Shown: one piece after another, positions 1-8,624 of the stretch | Layout of the letters: each line of letters opens with the position of its first letter | How positions within the stretch are numbered: the stretch's first letter is position 1 | DNA from: Hirschia litorea | GTDB taxonomy: Bacteria > Pseudomonadota > Alphaproteobacteria > Caulobacterales > Hyphomonadaceae | Length of the DNA stretch: 64,000 nucleotides | Reading direction: 5' to 3' | Assembly: GCF_042665075.1 (NCBI RefSeq) | Contig: NZ_JBHTBR010000009.1 | Coordinates: 62,001 to 126,000, forward strand | Notes under the pieces: generated by a model | Seen by the model: the letters and a program-made list of their open reading frames with translations, nothing else | The model's database searches: none | What the model was told of the DNA's origin: nothing | Made by a program: the position numbers and the translations under genes

Positions 1-2
1 AA

Positions 3-1556
3 GTTTTCTTCCCCCCATTTGAGGCTGCCATCAATGCTGGAGCCGCATCAGTCATGGCAAGCTACAACGAAATAGATGGCATCCCATCCCATGCAAACCC
101 TTGGTTATTAAACGATATCTTACGCGGAGAATGGGGTTTTGATGGACCTGTTGTTGCTGATTATTTTGCCATCAACGAATTAAACATTCGCCACCGTATC
201 GTCGATTCCCTCGCGGAAGCTGGAAAAATAGCTCTCGAATCGGGCGTAGATATGGAATTACCAGACGGTGTTGCATTCTATAGCTTAAAAGACAAAATTG
301 AGGCTGGAGAAATTGATGAATCAATTCTGGACCGCGCAGTTTTAAGAATCTTACAGCTCAAACAACGCGCCCGCCTTTTTGATACGCCTTACGCCGATGC
401 AGCATATGCAGATAAAATCACTGGCAACAAAGAAGCAAGAGAACTAGCCTATCAAGCAGCCATTAAAGCCCCCGTACTCCTAAAAAATAAAAACAATACT
501 CTGCCAATAGCGCCCTCAGACTACAAAAAAATTGCTGTCATTGGACCAAATTCAGATATTGTTGTTTTAGGCGGCTATTCAGACGAACCGCGTCAGGTCG
601 TCAGCATTCTTGATGGCATTAAAGAACGTTGGGGTAATGAGACACAAATCATTCACAGCAAAGGCGTAGAATTGACCAGTAATCGTTCTTGGTGGGACGA
701 CAATGTATCCCTAGCTGACGAGACTGAAAACCTATCTAAAATCCAAGAAGCTGTCCAAAAAGCTCAGGACGCCGACCTCATCATTCTCGCCATTGGCGGA
801 GATGAAAGCACCTCGAGAGAGGCTTGGTCAGAGACCCATATGGGTGATCGCAATGATATTACCCTGATAGGGCAACAAACCGAATTGGTTGAAGCATTGT
901 CCAGCCTCGAAAAGCCGATGGTTGGCGTCGTCATTTCTGGTCGCCCACTCTCACTTGAAAATGTAGAAGATCATTTCGACGCTTTACTATATGGCTGGCT
1001 ATTAGGACAAGAAACGGGTTACGCCGTGGCCGACCTATTAAGCGGGAAAGCCGTTCCAAGCGGCAAAATGCCCGTTACAGTACCAAGAAATGTCGGCCAA
1101 ATCCCCGCCTTCTACAACCACAAACCAACAGCGCGCAGAGGGTATGCCTTTGCAGATGCATCCCCATTATATGCTTTCGGTCACGGCCTGAGTTACACCA
1201 GCTTCGAGTTTGGGAACGTCTCTCTTTCCAAGGACACAATATCTCCAGATGGCAACACAACAGCATCTATTACGGTAACAAACACCGGAGACTATAAAGC
1301 TGACGAAGTTGTTCAACTATATATTAGGGATGACGTTAGTTCAGTTACCCGCCCCGTTTTAGAACTCAAAGGGTTTGAACGCATTACTTTAGNNNNNNNN
1401 NNTGCCTCCAAGACTGTAGAATTTACAATCACGCCTGAGCACTTACAATTTTTCAACCGAGACATGAAACGTGTTGTAGAGGCGGGCACATTTACGATCA
1501 TGCTCGGAAATAGCTCCCAATCACACAGGAAAGCCACACTTCATGTAACCAAGTAG
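3..1556 (+). CDS. Glycoside hydrolase family 3 beta-glycosidase, 3' part
   Basis: The reading frame is open from the window edge, so the true start lies outside; 517 codons are visible. Near the start is the GH3 segment GFDGPVVADYFA, whose Asp matches the family's catalytic nucleophile (usually VSDW or VSDY). The C-terminal sandwich domain follows, with PVLLKNKNNTLP and the glycine-rich GKMPVTVPRNVGQIP, then YAFGHGLSYTSFEF and a final fibronectin III-like domain. It probably releases beta-linked sugars from oligosaccharides or from the polymer made next door. A ten-N gap falls in the last domain, but the frame continues on both sides with about the expected spacing. It converges on the Wzc-like gene. 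Family assignment is secure; substrate is not visible. Confidence 0.92.
   Translation, partial: VFFPPFEAAINAGAASVMASYNEIDGIPSHANPWLLNDILRGEWGFDGPVVADYFAINELNIRHRIVDSLAEAGKIALESGVDMELPDGVAFYSLKDKIEAGEIDESILDRAVLRILQLKQRARLFDTPYADAAYADKITGNKEARELAYQAAIKAPVLLKNKNNTLPIAPSDYKKIAVIGPNSDIVVLGGYSDEPRQVVSILDGIKERWGNETQIIHSKGVELTSNRSWWDDNVSLADETENLSKIQEAVQKAQDADLIILAIGGDESTSREAWSETHMGDRNDITLIGQQTELVEALSSLEKPMVGVVISGRPLSLENVEDHFDALLYGWLLGQETGYAVADLLSGKAVPSGKMPVTVPRNVGQIPAFYNHKPTARRGYAFADASPLYAFGHGLSYTSFEFGNVSLSKDTISPDGNTTASITVTNTGDYKADEVVQLYIRDDVSSVTRPVLELKGFERITLXXXXASKTVEFTITPEHLQFFNRDMKRVVEAGTFTIMLGNSSQSHRKATLHVTK
1393..1402. other. Assembly gap (10 N)
   Basis: Ten undetermined bases inside the fibronectin III-like domain of the GH3 gene. 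The flanking protein frame is consistent, so the gap size is about right or is a placeholder that happens to keep frame. Confidence 0.99.
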
Positions 1557-1563
1557 ACTTTCC

Positions 1564-1606
1564 ACTCGCTCTGGCGCTAGCCACTGTACAAAGCGCCATA
1601 GCGAGT
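1564..1606. terminator. Hairpin between convergent genes
   Basis: Inverted repeat with arms ACTCGCTcTGGCGCT and AGCGCCAtAGCGAGT (15 bp, one mismatch) around a 13-base loop, eight bases after the GH3 stop codon and before the end of the oppositely directed Wzc-like gene. There is no clear T tract, so a terminator role is inferred from position and stem strength. Confidence 0.6.
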
Positions 1607-1811
1607 AGCATCAAATTCGTAAGGCTACTTTATAAACGTCCTTAGAAAATAGCTTCAAATCTGCTCTGTCCCATTCCACGCAATGGGAGACACAAAATCA
1701 ATATTTTTCCAATCAGGTATACACCGTATTCACTTAAAAACTGTCCGATGAAAAAGACAAATACAGCCCGCCAAACCTTATTCCAAAGCCTGGCAGGCCC
1801 AACAATAGTGT

Positions 1812-3995
1812 CTACGCGTCCTTGTAATAATTATTTTGGGCATATTCATAATAAAGGCTCTCATCATATGAGATGCGGCCCAATTTACCTTTGAGAACCC
1901 TATTGATAACTATGGCAATATTATCATTTGGTGTCACAGACCTAATTTGTCTAATTGCTGTTTGCACAGCCTTCTTTTCAGAAAACCTTGAGCGAATAAC
2001 CATGAGATTAGTATCTGATACTCGCGCTAACCCAAGCGCGTCAGCAACCGCTAGAACAGGTGGGCCATCCAATATAACTAAATCGAAATACTCACGAATT
2101 TCTTCAATCATGGCTTCAAATTTAGGTATATCCAAATTGTGAACATTTCGATCAGATCCATCTTCACTCACATATTCTGTAGCTGGAATAATGCTTAAAT
2201 CACTGAATTGATCTTTTAAAGTCACGTCCTTCCAATCACACTCACCTTTCACAGCATGCATAACACCTTGCTTAACTTCTATCCCTGAAATTTTAGCTGT
2301 CATACGCCGGCGTACATCACAGTCAATCAGCAAGACGCGTTGGCCAGAAATTGCAGCTATGCGTCCCAAACTCAGACTAAGCGTTGATTTTCCTTCATTG
2401 GGTACAGAAGACGTAACCGTTACAACCTGACACTTCCCTCGGTGTTGTGAATTACTTATCGTACTCAAAACAACGCGCAAAGATTCAGCAAAGGCCGACA
2501 TGGGTTTAGCAAGTGCATACCCCCCAATTGATCGAAGCTCTTTTCTCTCCAGATTATTGATGTCATTGGTTTTGAGTTCAGGTACCGACGCTACGGCACG
2601 TTTCTGAAGATTTGCCCAAACTGAAGACGCACCATAAAACTTATCATCTAGAGTTTCTAACAATACCGCGACTCCAACGCCTCCGATAAGTCCCAATATA
2701 GACCCAATCACAAGAAAGATGGCGAGGGATTTTTTGTTAGAATATAATGGCGCAACTGCCTCACTGACCAATTTTGCTGAATCTTCGAAAACTGCACTAT
2801 CGTCAGTCGCCCTGTTCAATTCTGACACATATTTATCATATTGCGCGCGTAAAGTAGAAATCTCACGCTCAATTGATCCTATACGTACTTGATCCGAATT
2901 GCTCACACGCAACTCATGACGTGCTTTATCCAAATTTTGTGTCGCTGTTTGATATCTTGCTTGCGCATCATCACGACGCGAGCGCAAGCTCATTACAATA
3001 TTTCGAGCTTCAAACTGCAATTGAGTTTCCAATTCAGCAATTTCAGCTTGGCGGGTCAACACGTCTGGGTGTTTCTCACCATATTGTGTCAACAGCTCTG
3101 TAAGATTTCGGTTCAATGTAATTTTTTGGTTTCTTAGAACATTCAACACATCTGTACGTTCAACGAGCCCGCTTGATAAAAGGTTTTCCCAATTATCTCC
3201 AAATTCTGATGCACGCTTAAACGCAAGCGCAGCTGCTTCATAATCTAGACGTGCTTCCGTGTAGACACTTTCCGCCTGACGAATTCGCTGTTCAGCAATG
3301 GACGTTCCACCATCAGACAAAACACCAGAATCGGCACGAATTTTAACAAGCTCTGCTTCTTTATTTTTAAGTTCTTGCGACAGCTCTGCTATGCGTTGCT
3401 CTTGAATTTGTGTTGTCGCTTCTGACGTTGTCACCGCATTTGAAGAACGCCAGTTCAAGTAAGTATTTGCAACGCCATTTGCAATATACATGGATTTTTC
3501 AGCTGTATCGGTCGTGGCTTTAATTTCCAAAACAAAGCTTCGTCCAAATGGCTCAACAGAAATAGCCTCCAGCAGATTTTTAACGGCAACCGCTTTATTC
3601 ATCTGTTCCGATTGCTCACCGAGCACAAATGGATAAATCCATTCTTGTTGAGTGTGCAACTCAAGCTTATCTACGACTAATTTTGCTATAAGCTCTGATT
3701 TGATAATTTGAATTTCAGATTGCACCAATTCGTTGGAAAGACCAGGCGTATTTCCCAAATTTGTACTATTGCTCGCAAGGGATACAGACGCAGTACTTGT
3801 ATATGAATCTTTCAATACAAATTGGTGAAAAAGCACCACTGCAGCAAGTATAGCAAATGCTATAGAAATGATGGCCCACATTCTCTTAAAGAGAATAGAG
3901 ATAATTTCCTCTATAGAAATAATCTCATCTTTTTCTTCTTTAAGATACAAAACAGACGAAGACTGATTTGTATCATTACCGCTTTCCATATTCAT
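1812..3995 (-). CDS. Wzc/ExoP-type polysaccharide co-polymerase with C-terminal tyrosine autokinase
   Basis: 727 residues. The N-terminal Wzz-type chain-length domain has a first membrane segment around residues 35-55, a long coiled-coil periplasmic part (about 190-400) and a second membrane segment around 425-450. The cytoplasmic BY-kinase domain follows: Walker A SSVPNEGKST (residues 529-538), Walker A' VLLIDCD and Walker B LVILDGPP. The tail has a tyrosine cluster (Y710, Y715, Y716, Y718, Y723, Y724) typical of autophosphorylated Wzc. It controls polymer length and export together with Wzy and the Wza-type lipoprotein at 20844. It appears to be transcribed alone; about 230 bp of AT-rich leader separates its start from an IS. 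Confidence 0.93.
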   Translation of the reverse strand: MNMESGNDTNQSSSVLYLKEEKDEIISIEEIISILFKRMWAIISIAFAILAAVVLFHQFVLKDSYTSTASVSLASNSTNLGNTPGLSNELVQSEIQIIKSELIAKLVVDKLELHTQQEWIYPFVLGEQSEQMNKAVAVKNLLEAISVEPFGRSFVLEIKATTDTAEKSMYIANGVANTYLNWRSSNAVTTSEATTQIQEQRIAELSQELKNKEAELVKIRADSGVLSDGGTSIAEQRIRQAESVYTEARLDYEAAALAFKRASEFGDNWENLLSSGLVERTDVLNVLRNQKITLNRNLTELLTQYGEKHPDVLTRQAEIAELETQLQFEARNIVMSLRSRRDDAQARYQTATQNLDKARHELRVSNSDQVRIGSIEREISTLRAQYDKYVSELNRATDDSAVFEDSAKLVSEAVAPLYSNKKSLAIFLVIGSILGLIGGVGVAVLLETLDDKFYGASSVWANLQKRAVASVPELKTNDINNLERKELRSIGGYALAKPMSAFAESLRVVLSTISNSQHRGKCQVVTVTSSVPNEGKSTLSLSLGRIAAISGQRVLLIDCDVRRRMTAKISGIEVKQGVMHAVKGECDWKDVTLKDQFSDLSIIPATEYVSEDGSDRNVHNLDIPKFEAMIEEIREYFDLVILDGPPVLAVADALGLARVSDTNLMVIRSRFSEKKAVQTAIRQIRSVTPNDNIAIVINRVLKGKLGRISYDESLYYEYAQNNYYKDA

Positions 3996-4299
3996 GAACT
4001 CTCATTTGCATCGATAAACTAAGCATTTTACAACATGAAGCTTTGAAGCAATCCACATACCACATTTCTATTAATGGAGGGTTCTGTACACAGAATAAAG
4101 AATTAGACAATATTAGCGTCTTGATAATTGTTTTTTTAAAGCAGTTTACACTTAATCGGCTTAAACTACGCCAGTCTTAAGTCCTTTAAGATAAAATATA
4201 TGCTCTTTTTGATCGAAATACATTGCCTTGTAATCCCCCCTAAAATTAATAGGTTTCAAAAGTAGAATTTTCACGTTTTATAAAACGAGGAGATTTGAC

Positions 4300-4656
4300 A
4301 TGAAAACATCAAGGTTTAGCGACGCTAAAATTATGGGGATCCTAAAGCAGGCGGAAAACGGTGTACCCGTTTCTGAGTTGTGCCGAGAACATGGCATGAG
4401 CAGCGCTAGTTTTTATAAATGGCGGGCCAAATATGGAGGTCTCGATTCCTCCATGATATCCGAGATGAAATCTATGGCGGATGAGAATCGTCGTCTCAAA
4501 AAGATGTATGCTGAAATGGCTATGCAAAATGAGCTTCTAAAGGATGCTCTTGGAAATTCTAAAGGATGCTCTTGGAAAAAAGTAGTTCAGCCATCTCAAC
4601 GTAGGAAGATGGCTCGAAGAGCAATCAATAAACACAATGTCAGTATCGCTCTAGCC
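4300..4656 (+). pseudogene. IS3-family OrfA (HTH transposase subunit), disturbed 3' end
   Basis: Starts MKTSRFSDAKIMGILKQAE and continues with an HTH_8-type fold (VSELCREHGMSSASFYKWRAKYGG) and a leucine-zipper-like helix. This is the classic IS407-group OrfA. Its end is abnormal: a 22-bp tandem duplication (4535-4578) shifts the frame by one, so that OrfA runs directly into the OrfB reading VVQPSQRRKMARR. A normal element would need a -1 slip at the A-rich stretch near 4576-4581. A ten-N gap follows. A start codon with AGGAG eleven bases upstream supports the chosen start. Confidence 0.8.
4535..4578. repeat. 22-bp tandem duplication at the OrfA/OrfB junction
   Basis: The unit ttctaaaggatgctcttgga plus aa occurs twice in a row (4535-4556 and 4557-4578). 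Because 22 is not a multiple of three it changes the frame exactly where IS3 elements use programmed frameshifting. It may be a real mutation or an assembly error near the gap. Confidence 0.85.
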
Positions 4657-4744
4657 NNNNNNNNNNAAAGTAGTTCAGCCATCTCAACGTAGGAAGATGG
4701 CTCGAAGAGCAATCAATAAACACAATGTCAGTATCGCTCTAGCC
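4579..4744. repeat. 78-bp sequence repeated on both sides of an assembly gap
   Basis: Bases 4579-4656 and 4667-4744 are the same 78 bp, separated only by ten Ns. Each copy encodes the same OrfB stretch (QPSQRRKMARRAINK). This is what results when two contigs with overlapping ends are joined by a gap instead of merged, so the duplication is most likely artificial. Confidence 0.85.
4657..4666. other. Assembly gap (10 N)
   Basis: Placeholder Ns between two copies of the same 78 bp; the real element probably has no gap here. Confidence 0.99.
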
Positions 4745-5499
4745 TGTCGCACTTTTCAGATTAGTCAGACCTGCTTTCGTTATTGTCGCTTACTAAGTGA
4801 CGAAAACACACAGATCGCTGATTGGTTGATAAAGCTAACCGGCGCATATCGCAGTTGGGCTTTGGCTTATGCTTTTTATATCTACGTAATGTAAAAGGCT
4901 TTAAATGGAACCACAAACGTGTTTATCGCATTTATAGAGCTTTGGAGCTGAACTTGCGGATACGCCCGCGCAAACGCCGCATAACACGCCAGAAACCTCA
5001 AACTTTGGCAATCCCAGACCAGCCTAATCAAGTTTGGTCTATGGATTTTATGTCAGATCAACTTGAAGACGGTCGTCGTTTTCGAACGCTCAATATCATT
5101 GACGATTTTAATCGTGAAGGTCTCGCAATTGAAGTCGATTTATCGCTTCCATCAACACGCGTTGTACGTTGCTTGGAGCAAGTTCTGGAATGGCGCGGAA
5201 AACCTGATTTTATTCGTGTAGATAATGGCCCAGAATACATCAGTGCTACGCTCCAATTATGGGCGCAAAAGCATGGAATTGAAATCAAGTATATCCAGCC
5301 AGGGAAACCAACACAGAACGCCTATATTGAGCGATACAACCGTACTGTCCGGCAAGAATGGTTGGGGCAGTACATCTTTGAAACAATCCAAGAGGTACAA
5401 CAATATGCTACCAATTGGCTCTGGACTTATAACAATGAACGCCCTCATATGGGCCTTGGCGGCATAACACCCGCCATGAAGTTAACAATGGTGACGTGA
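4667..5499 (+). pseudogene. IS3-family OrfB (DDE integrase core), frameshifted
   Basis: The protein is readable in two frames. The first carries RRAINKHNVSIALACRTFQ up to GAYRSW; the second resumes with GFGLCFLYLRNVKGFKWN and runs to the stop. The switch is at the GGG run at 4857-4859, where one extra G would restore the standard IS407-type sequence. The DDE residues are present in SMDFMS, RVDNGPEY and AYIERYNR. As written it cannot make full-length transposase; a homopolymer sequencing error would also explain this. Confidence 0.85.
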
Positions 5500-5538
5500 A
5501 TTCTACTATCAAACCCCGTTAAATATGGGGGGATTACA

Positions 5539-5883
5539 GCACGAGAACTCAATGCGATCAACACACGACGTGGTAAGCCTCACACAATTGTGTCTGACAA
5601 CGGAACTGAAATGTCGAGCACTGCCATCTTGAAATGGTGTCAGGATACGCAAATCAACTGGCATTATATTGCGCCAGGCAAGCTAATGCAGAATGGGTTC
5701 GTCGAGAGTTTCAACGGTAGCTTTCGAGATGAATGCTTAAACGAGACACTTTTCTCATCTCTTCGTCATGCCCAATATGAAATCACAAAATGGAAGGAGG
5801 ATTACAACAAAAACAGACCACACTCATCACTAGGTAATCTCACACCTAATGAATATGCTTTCAAATCAAACTTGCAAAACTAG
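5539..5883 (+). pseudogene. Truncated transposase of a second IS3-family element
   Basis: The frame is open from the IS407-like right end (ARELNAINTRRGKPHT) and reads VSDNGTEMSSTAILKW, then QNGFVESFNGSFRDECLNE and a final NRPHSSLGNLTPNEYA. These are the second D, the E and the C-terminus of a DDE core from a different IS3 group (IS51/ISL-like wording). The N-terminal two thirds are absent, cut by the element to its left. Not expected to be functional. Confidence 0.85.
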
Positions 5884-5952
5884 GCTGCTTGAGGCCTAGA
5901 TAATAATGACGAATTGATACGAATAACTGGATGAAACTTGGGTCTCAAGTCA

Positions 5953-6054
5953 GTTCGTTTCCCTAGCTGGATATACTTGATTTCAATTGCGTGCTTTTGC
6001 GCCCATAATTGGAGTGTCGCACTGATGTATTTAGGGCCGTTATCAACCCGGATT
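5953..6054 (-). mobile_element. Inverted about 100-bp remnant of the IS407-like orfB
   Basis: The reverse complement of this stretch reads IRVDNGPKYISATLQLWAQK and continues HAIEIKYIQLGKR, which matches OrfB of the element at 4229-5538 at about nine residues in ten and as closely at the DNA level. It lies in the opposite orientation. It is a fragment of a second copy with no ends, left by an older rearrangement between the IS and the glycosyltransferase gene. Confidence 0.8.
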
Positions 6055-6119
6055 TAGCAAACACACACATACGCACGCAAAAAGGAAAAATCACGTCACT
6101 TGAAAAATATGAAGTTGAG

Positions 6120-7040
6120 TTACCTTAGCTTATGACCGGTCATTTCTTCGAGCTTTTTAAGCATAGCAGATCTATCCGATACCTTGATCAGCTCTCTTTC
6201 ATACTCATATATTTTTGCTCCAACTAGGAAGCGATACCAGAAGCCCTGCAAGAAGTGATAGATCAAACCTTCACGTCCATCGAGGAAACCAAACTGCAAG
6301 AAATAGCGATATAGAAAATACACGAAAGGCCCAACCCAAAATGGCAACTTGTTATATAGCTTTTCTTTGAACCCCCGTTTTGATGCTGCTTGCTTCGGTG
6401 TATTCCCCTCGGTTAGGTCTTCATCACGTTCAAATAGCGCGTACTTTTGGTTAAGTACGTCAATGGCTTCACGTGTAGCATAGTGATTATGTTTAGTTGT
6501 AAAGAAAGTGATATCGTTTAGGTTGCAATCAGAAAATCCGCCGCTGATTTTGATTGTTTTGCCACCTTTTACAACAATGTGCTCATCCATCCAACGGTCT
6601 TCGATGCGACCTTTTCCGCGACGCCATATCCGTAATAATGTGAGAGGATAACGTCCACCGTGTTTAATCCATTTACCTAGAAAGATGTGCTTTCTATCAA
6701 TATTTATCCCCACCACATTCTCTTTGAGTTGAGGTAACCTATTGCGTATTTTCTTGGCTAAATCTGTTTCAATGATTTCATCAGCGTCTAACCGCATAAT
6801 CCAATCACTTGTTATAGGAGCATTGTCCAACCCCCATTGAAATTGCTTAGAATAGTTGGTCCAAGGGTTTTGGAGCACTGTAGCGCCTAAAGATTTTGCT
6901 ATTTCAACAGTCTTATCTTTAGAAAAAGAGTCAATTACAAAAATATTTGAGGCAAAAGACTGGACGGATTCAATGCACCTTTGAATGTGTTGCTCTTCAT
7001 TATAAGTTAAAATTATAACAGAACAATTGTTATTACTCAT
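6120..7040 (-). CDS. Family 2 glycosyltransferase (WaaE/KdtX-like)
   Basis: 306 residues from the ATG at 7040. That start is chosen because it has GGAG seven bases upstream and overlaps the previous gene's stop by eight bases (ATGAGTAA). GT-A fold signatures: CSVIILTYNEEQHIQRC at the N-terminus, the DxD-type metal site in MRLDADEI, then DEHIVVKGG and an aromatic C-terminal region that may touch the membrane (FWVGPFVYFLYRYFLQF). It probably adds one sugar to a lipid-linked repeat unit on the inner face of the membrane. It is the last gene of the run that starts at 8007 or further upstream. Donor sugar unknown. Confidence 0.9.
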   Translation of the reverse strand: MSNNNCSVIILTYNEEQHIQRCIESVQSFASNIFVIDSFSKDKTVEIAKSLGATVLQNPWTNYSKQFQWGLDNAPITSDWIMRLDADEIIETDLAKKIRNRLPQLKENVVGINIDRKHIFLGKWIKHGGRYPLTLLRIWRRGKGRIEDRWMDEHIVVKGGKTIKISGGFSDCNLNDITFFTTKHNHYATREAIDVLNQKYALFERDEDLTEGNTPKQAASKRGFKEKLYNKLPFWVGPFVYFLYRYFLQFGFLDGREGLIYHFLQGFWYRFLVGAKIYEYERELIKVSDRSAMLKKLEEMTGHKLR

Positions 7041-8007
7041 TTTTCGCTCCGTTAAATACAAGTATTTCAGATACAGGTCGACGAGCAGATTTTGCTACTT
7101 TTAGTGTCAAAATATCTTTAGGCGGTTTCCCTACCGCTATCATCATAATCAATACTTCGTCTTTGTTTACGTTAGCAACTTTCTTAATTTGGTCAGATGT
7201 TTTATGAGTGATTGCCAAATTTAAAGGACAGCTTACTATGTCATTTGCATGACATGAATATAGTAAGGCCATGGAAAATAATGCACCATCCACATAGGGT
7301 TGGTTTCGTTGTTGAGCACCGCCCCAAGCAGATAATTCCGATGTAATTAAGAATAAGTTACTGACATCTTGATTGAAGCCTCCGGCTCCCGCTTGCAAAG
7401 AAAGCAGCTCCCGAATTTTGTTTATATCGTTGAAAAAATATGCTTTTGTAGCTTGTCTATTACATTGAGACGGGGCTTGTTGTGCTATACGAACAAGATT
7501 TTCCACTTCTTGTTCTGTTAGTTTTTCTTCAGAGTAAACTCGACTACTAAAACGAGATTTCAGCAGATCACTACCAACTTTTTGACTGCCTAGTTTTAAT
7601 GGTGCTTCAAACTCTCTTAAACCACCATTTAAAGACACTTTCTTCTCATGTTTTTTTAAAGTTTGGCTGACCTTATCCAGAATCTTATCTTCAAAATTAA
7701 TTTGAGTATGAAAATCATAATACGCCTGAAGTGTACCTAGTGTTTTTTCAACAGGAAATGCTCCAAAAGCAACATCATATTTTGATAGTGCATCGATGAG
7801 GTAATTTATTTTAGATTTACCAAAGCCGGGACGGGTATGAGCAACAGATAGCCCCTTTTCTAAAGAGTGCGTTTCGATAATTATTTTGTAATACAACGCT
7901 TTTTGCTTGTCGCATACTGGTGAAATACTACAGTATTTTATATATCTCCATCTATCTCCACCAAAGAGGGTGAAGAACCAAACAAATTTGTTCAATTTTT
8001 TCAACAT
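7033..8007 (-). CDS. Nitroreductase-family protein within the polysaccharide operon
   Basis: 324 residues. The nitroreductase fold occupies the C-terminal half: RFSSRVYSEEKLTEQEVENL, then AQQAPSQCNRQATKAYFF (the FMN-contact region), YVDGALFSMALLYSCHAND and IMMIAVGKPP. The N-terminal 130 residues are extra compared with ordinary nitroreductases (about 200 residues) and carry SLEKGLSVAHTRPGFGKSK. It overlaps the GT2 gene by eight bases and lies beside the acetyl- and pyruvyltransferase genes, so it is presumably part of the same pathway. The FMN enzyme might oxidise or reduce a sugar or aglycone; this is inference, as no such reaction can be read from the sequence. Confidence 0.82.
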   Translation of the reverse strand: MLKKLNKFVWFFTLFGGDRWRYIKYCSISPVCDKQKALYYKIIIETHSLEKGLSVAHTRPGFGKSKINYLIDALSKYDVAFGAFPVEKTLGTLQAYYDFHTQINFEDKILDKVSQTLKKHEKKVSLNGGLREFEAPLKLGSQKVGSDLLKSRFSSRVYSEEKLTEQEVENLVRIAQQAPSQCNRQATKAYFFNDINKIRELLSLQAGAGGFNQDVSNLFLITSELSAWGGAQQRNQPYVDGALFSMALLYSCHANDIVSCPLNLAITHKTSDQIKKVANVNKDEVLIMMIAVGKPPKDILTLKVAKSARRPVSEILVFNGAKNE

Positions 8008-8051
8008 CTACTAATATCCCCAATTTCCCAGCACCTAACAATTAGTTGATG

Positions 8052-8624
8052 TTAAGATGTTTCGGCTTCACTAATTTTTCTTTTTTGAATAGGCATACAT
8101 GGATTGCCAACACAAACCATCCACTCTTGCAAATCTTTTGTGACGAGCGATCTAGCCCCAACCACACTACCTGTGTGAATTGTGACGCCAGGCATAATCA
8201 TAGATTCTGCAGCCACCCAAACATGGTCTTGAATTACAATTGGCTTCGTGAGGAGCGGGCGTTTTAAACTGGAAATATCATGCGAGCCTGTACATAAAAA
8301 AGACCTTTGGCTGACTGCCACTTTAGATCCGATTACTATTTTATCCATCGAATAACAATCAACATTGTCACCAAGTACCGAATATTTCCCCACTTCCAAG
8401 TTCCAAGGAGCCCATACAAAACAAGTAGCTGATATCTTTGATCCTGAGCCGATTTTTGCACCAAATAGTTTTAATAAAAAGACTCTCCAGCCATTAAACA
8501 TAAACCGCGGTGAGGGTCGAAAGAATACAATCCAAACAACCAACCAAATTGCCCTCAAAGCTTTACTGCTTTTTGTTAAGGTGTCCCTATATTTATACTT
8601 CGAAAAGTCTTGCGAAGATTGCAT
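8052..8624 (-). CDS. WcaF-like O-acetyltransferase (left-handed beta-helix)
   Basis: 190 residues from the ATG at 8624, which overlaps the previous stop as TAATG; a longer reading to 8702 would run into that gene. Hexapeptide-repeat character is clear: IGSGSKISATCFVWAPW, then VLGDNVDCYSMDKIVIGSKV and VAAESMIMPGVTIHTGSVVG. The histidine in CTGSHDI fits the catalytic site of the WcaF/maltose-acetyltransferase group. It should transfer acetyl groups from acetyl-CoA to a sugar of the repeat unit. Direct coupling with the pyruvyltransferase gene suggests both modify the same polymer. Confidence 0.88.
   Translation of the reverse strand: MQSSQDFSKYKYRDTLTKSSKALRAIWLVVWIVFFRPSPRFMFNGWRVFLLKLFGAKIGSGSKISATCFVWAPWNLEVGKYSVLGDNVDCYSMDKIVIGSKVAVSQRSFLCTGSHDISSLKRPLLTKPIVIQDHVWVAAESMIMPGVTIHTGSVVGARSLVTKDLQEWMVCVGNPCMPIQKRKISEAETS

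Larger units (their letters stand above)
4229..5538 (+). mobile_element. IS3-family element, IS407-like, about 1.3 kb, damaged
   Basis: The ends form an imperfect inverted repeat of about 40 bp: the left end starts TGTAATCCCCCC and runs to GTAGAATT (4229-4269), and the right end is its counterpart (5499-5538) ending GGGGGGATTACA. Inside are a helix-turn-helix orfA and a DDE orfB. The four-base flanks (gcct and gcac) do not match, so no target duplication is seen. This suggests the element was rearranged or sits at a deletion junction, because its right side abuts another truncated transposase. It contains an assembly gap and an apparent one-base deletion. Confidence 0.88.
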
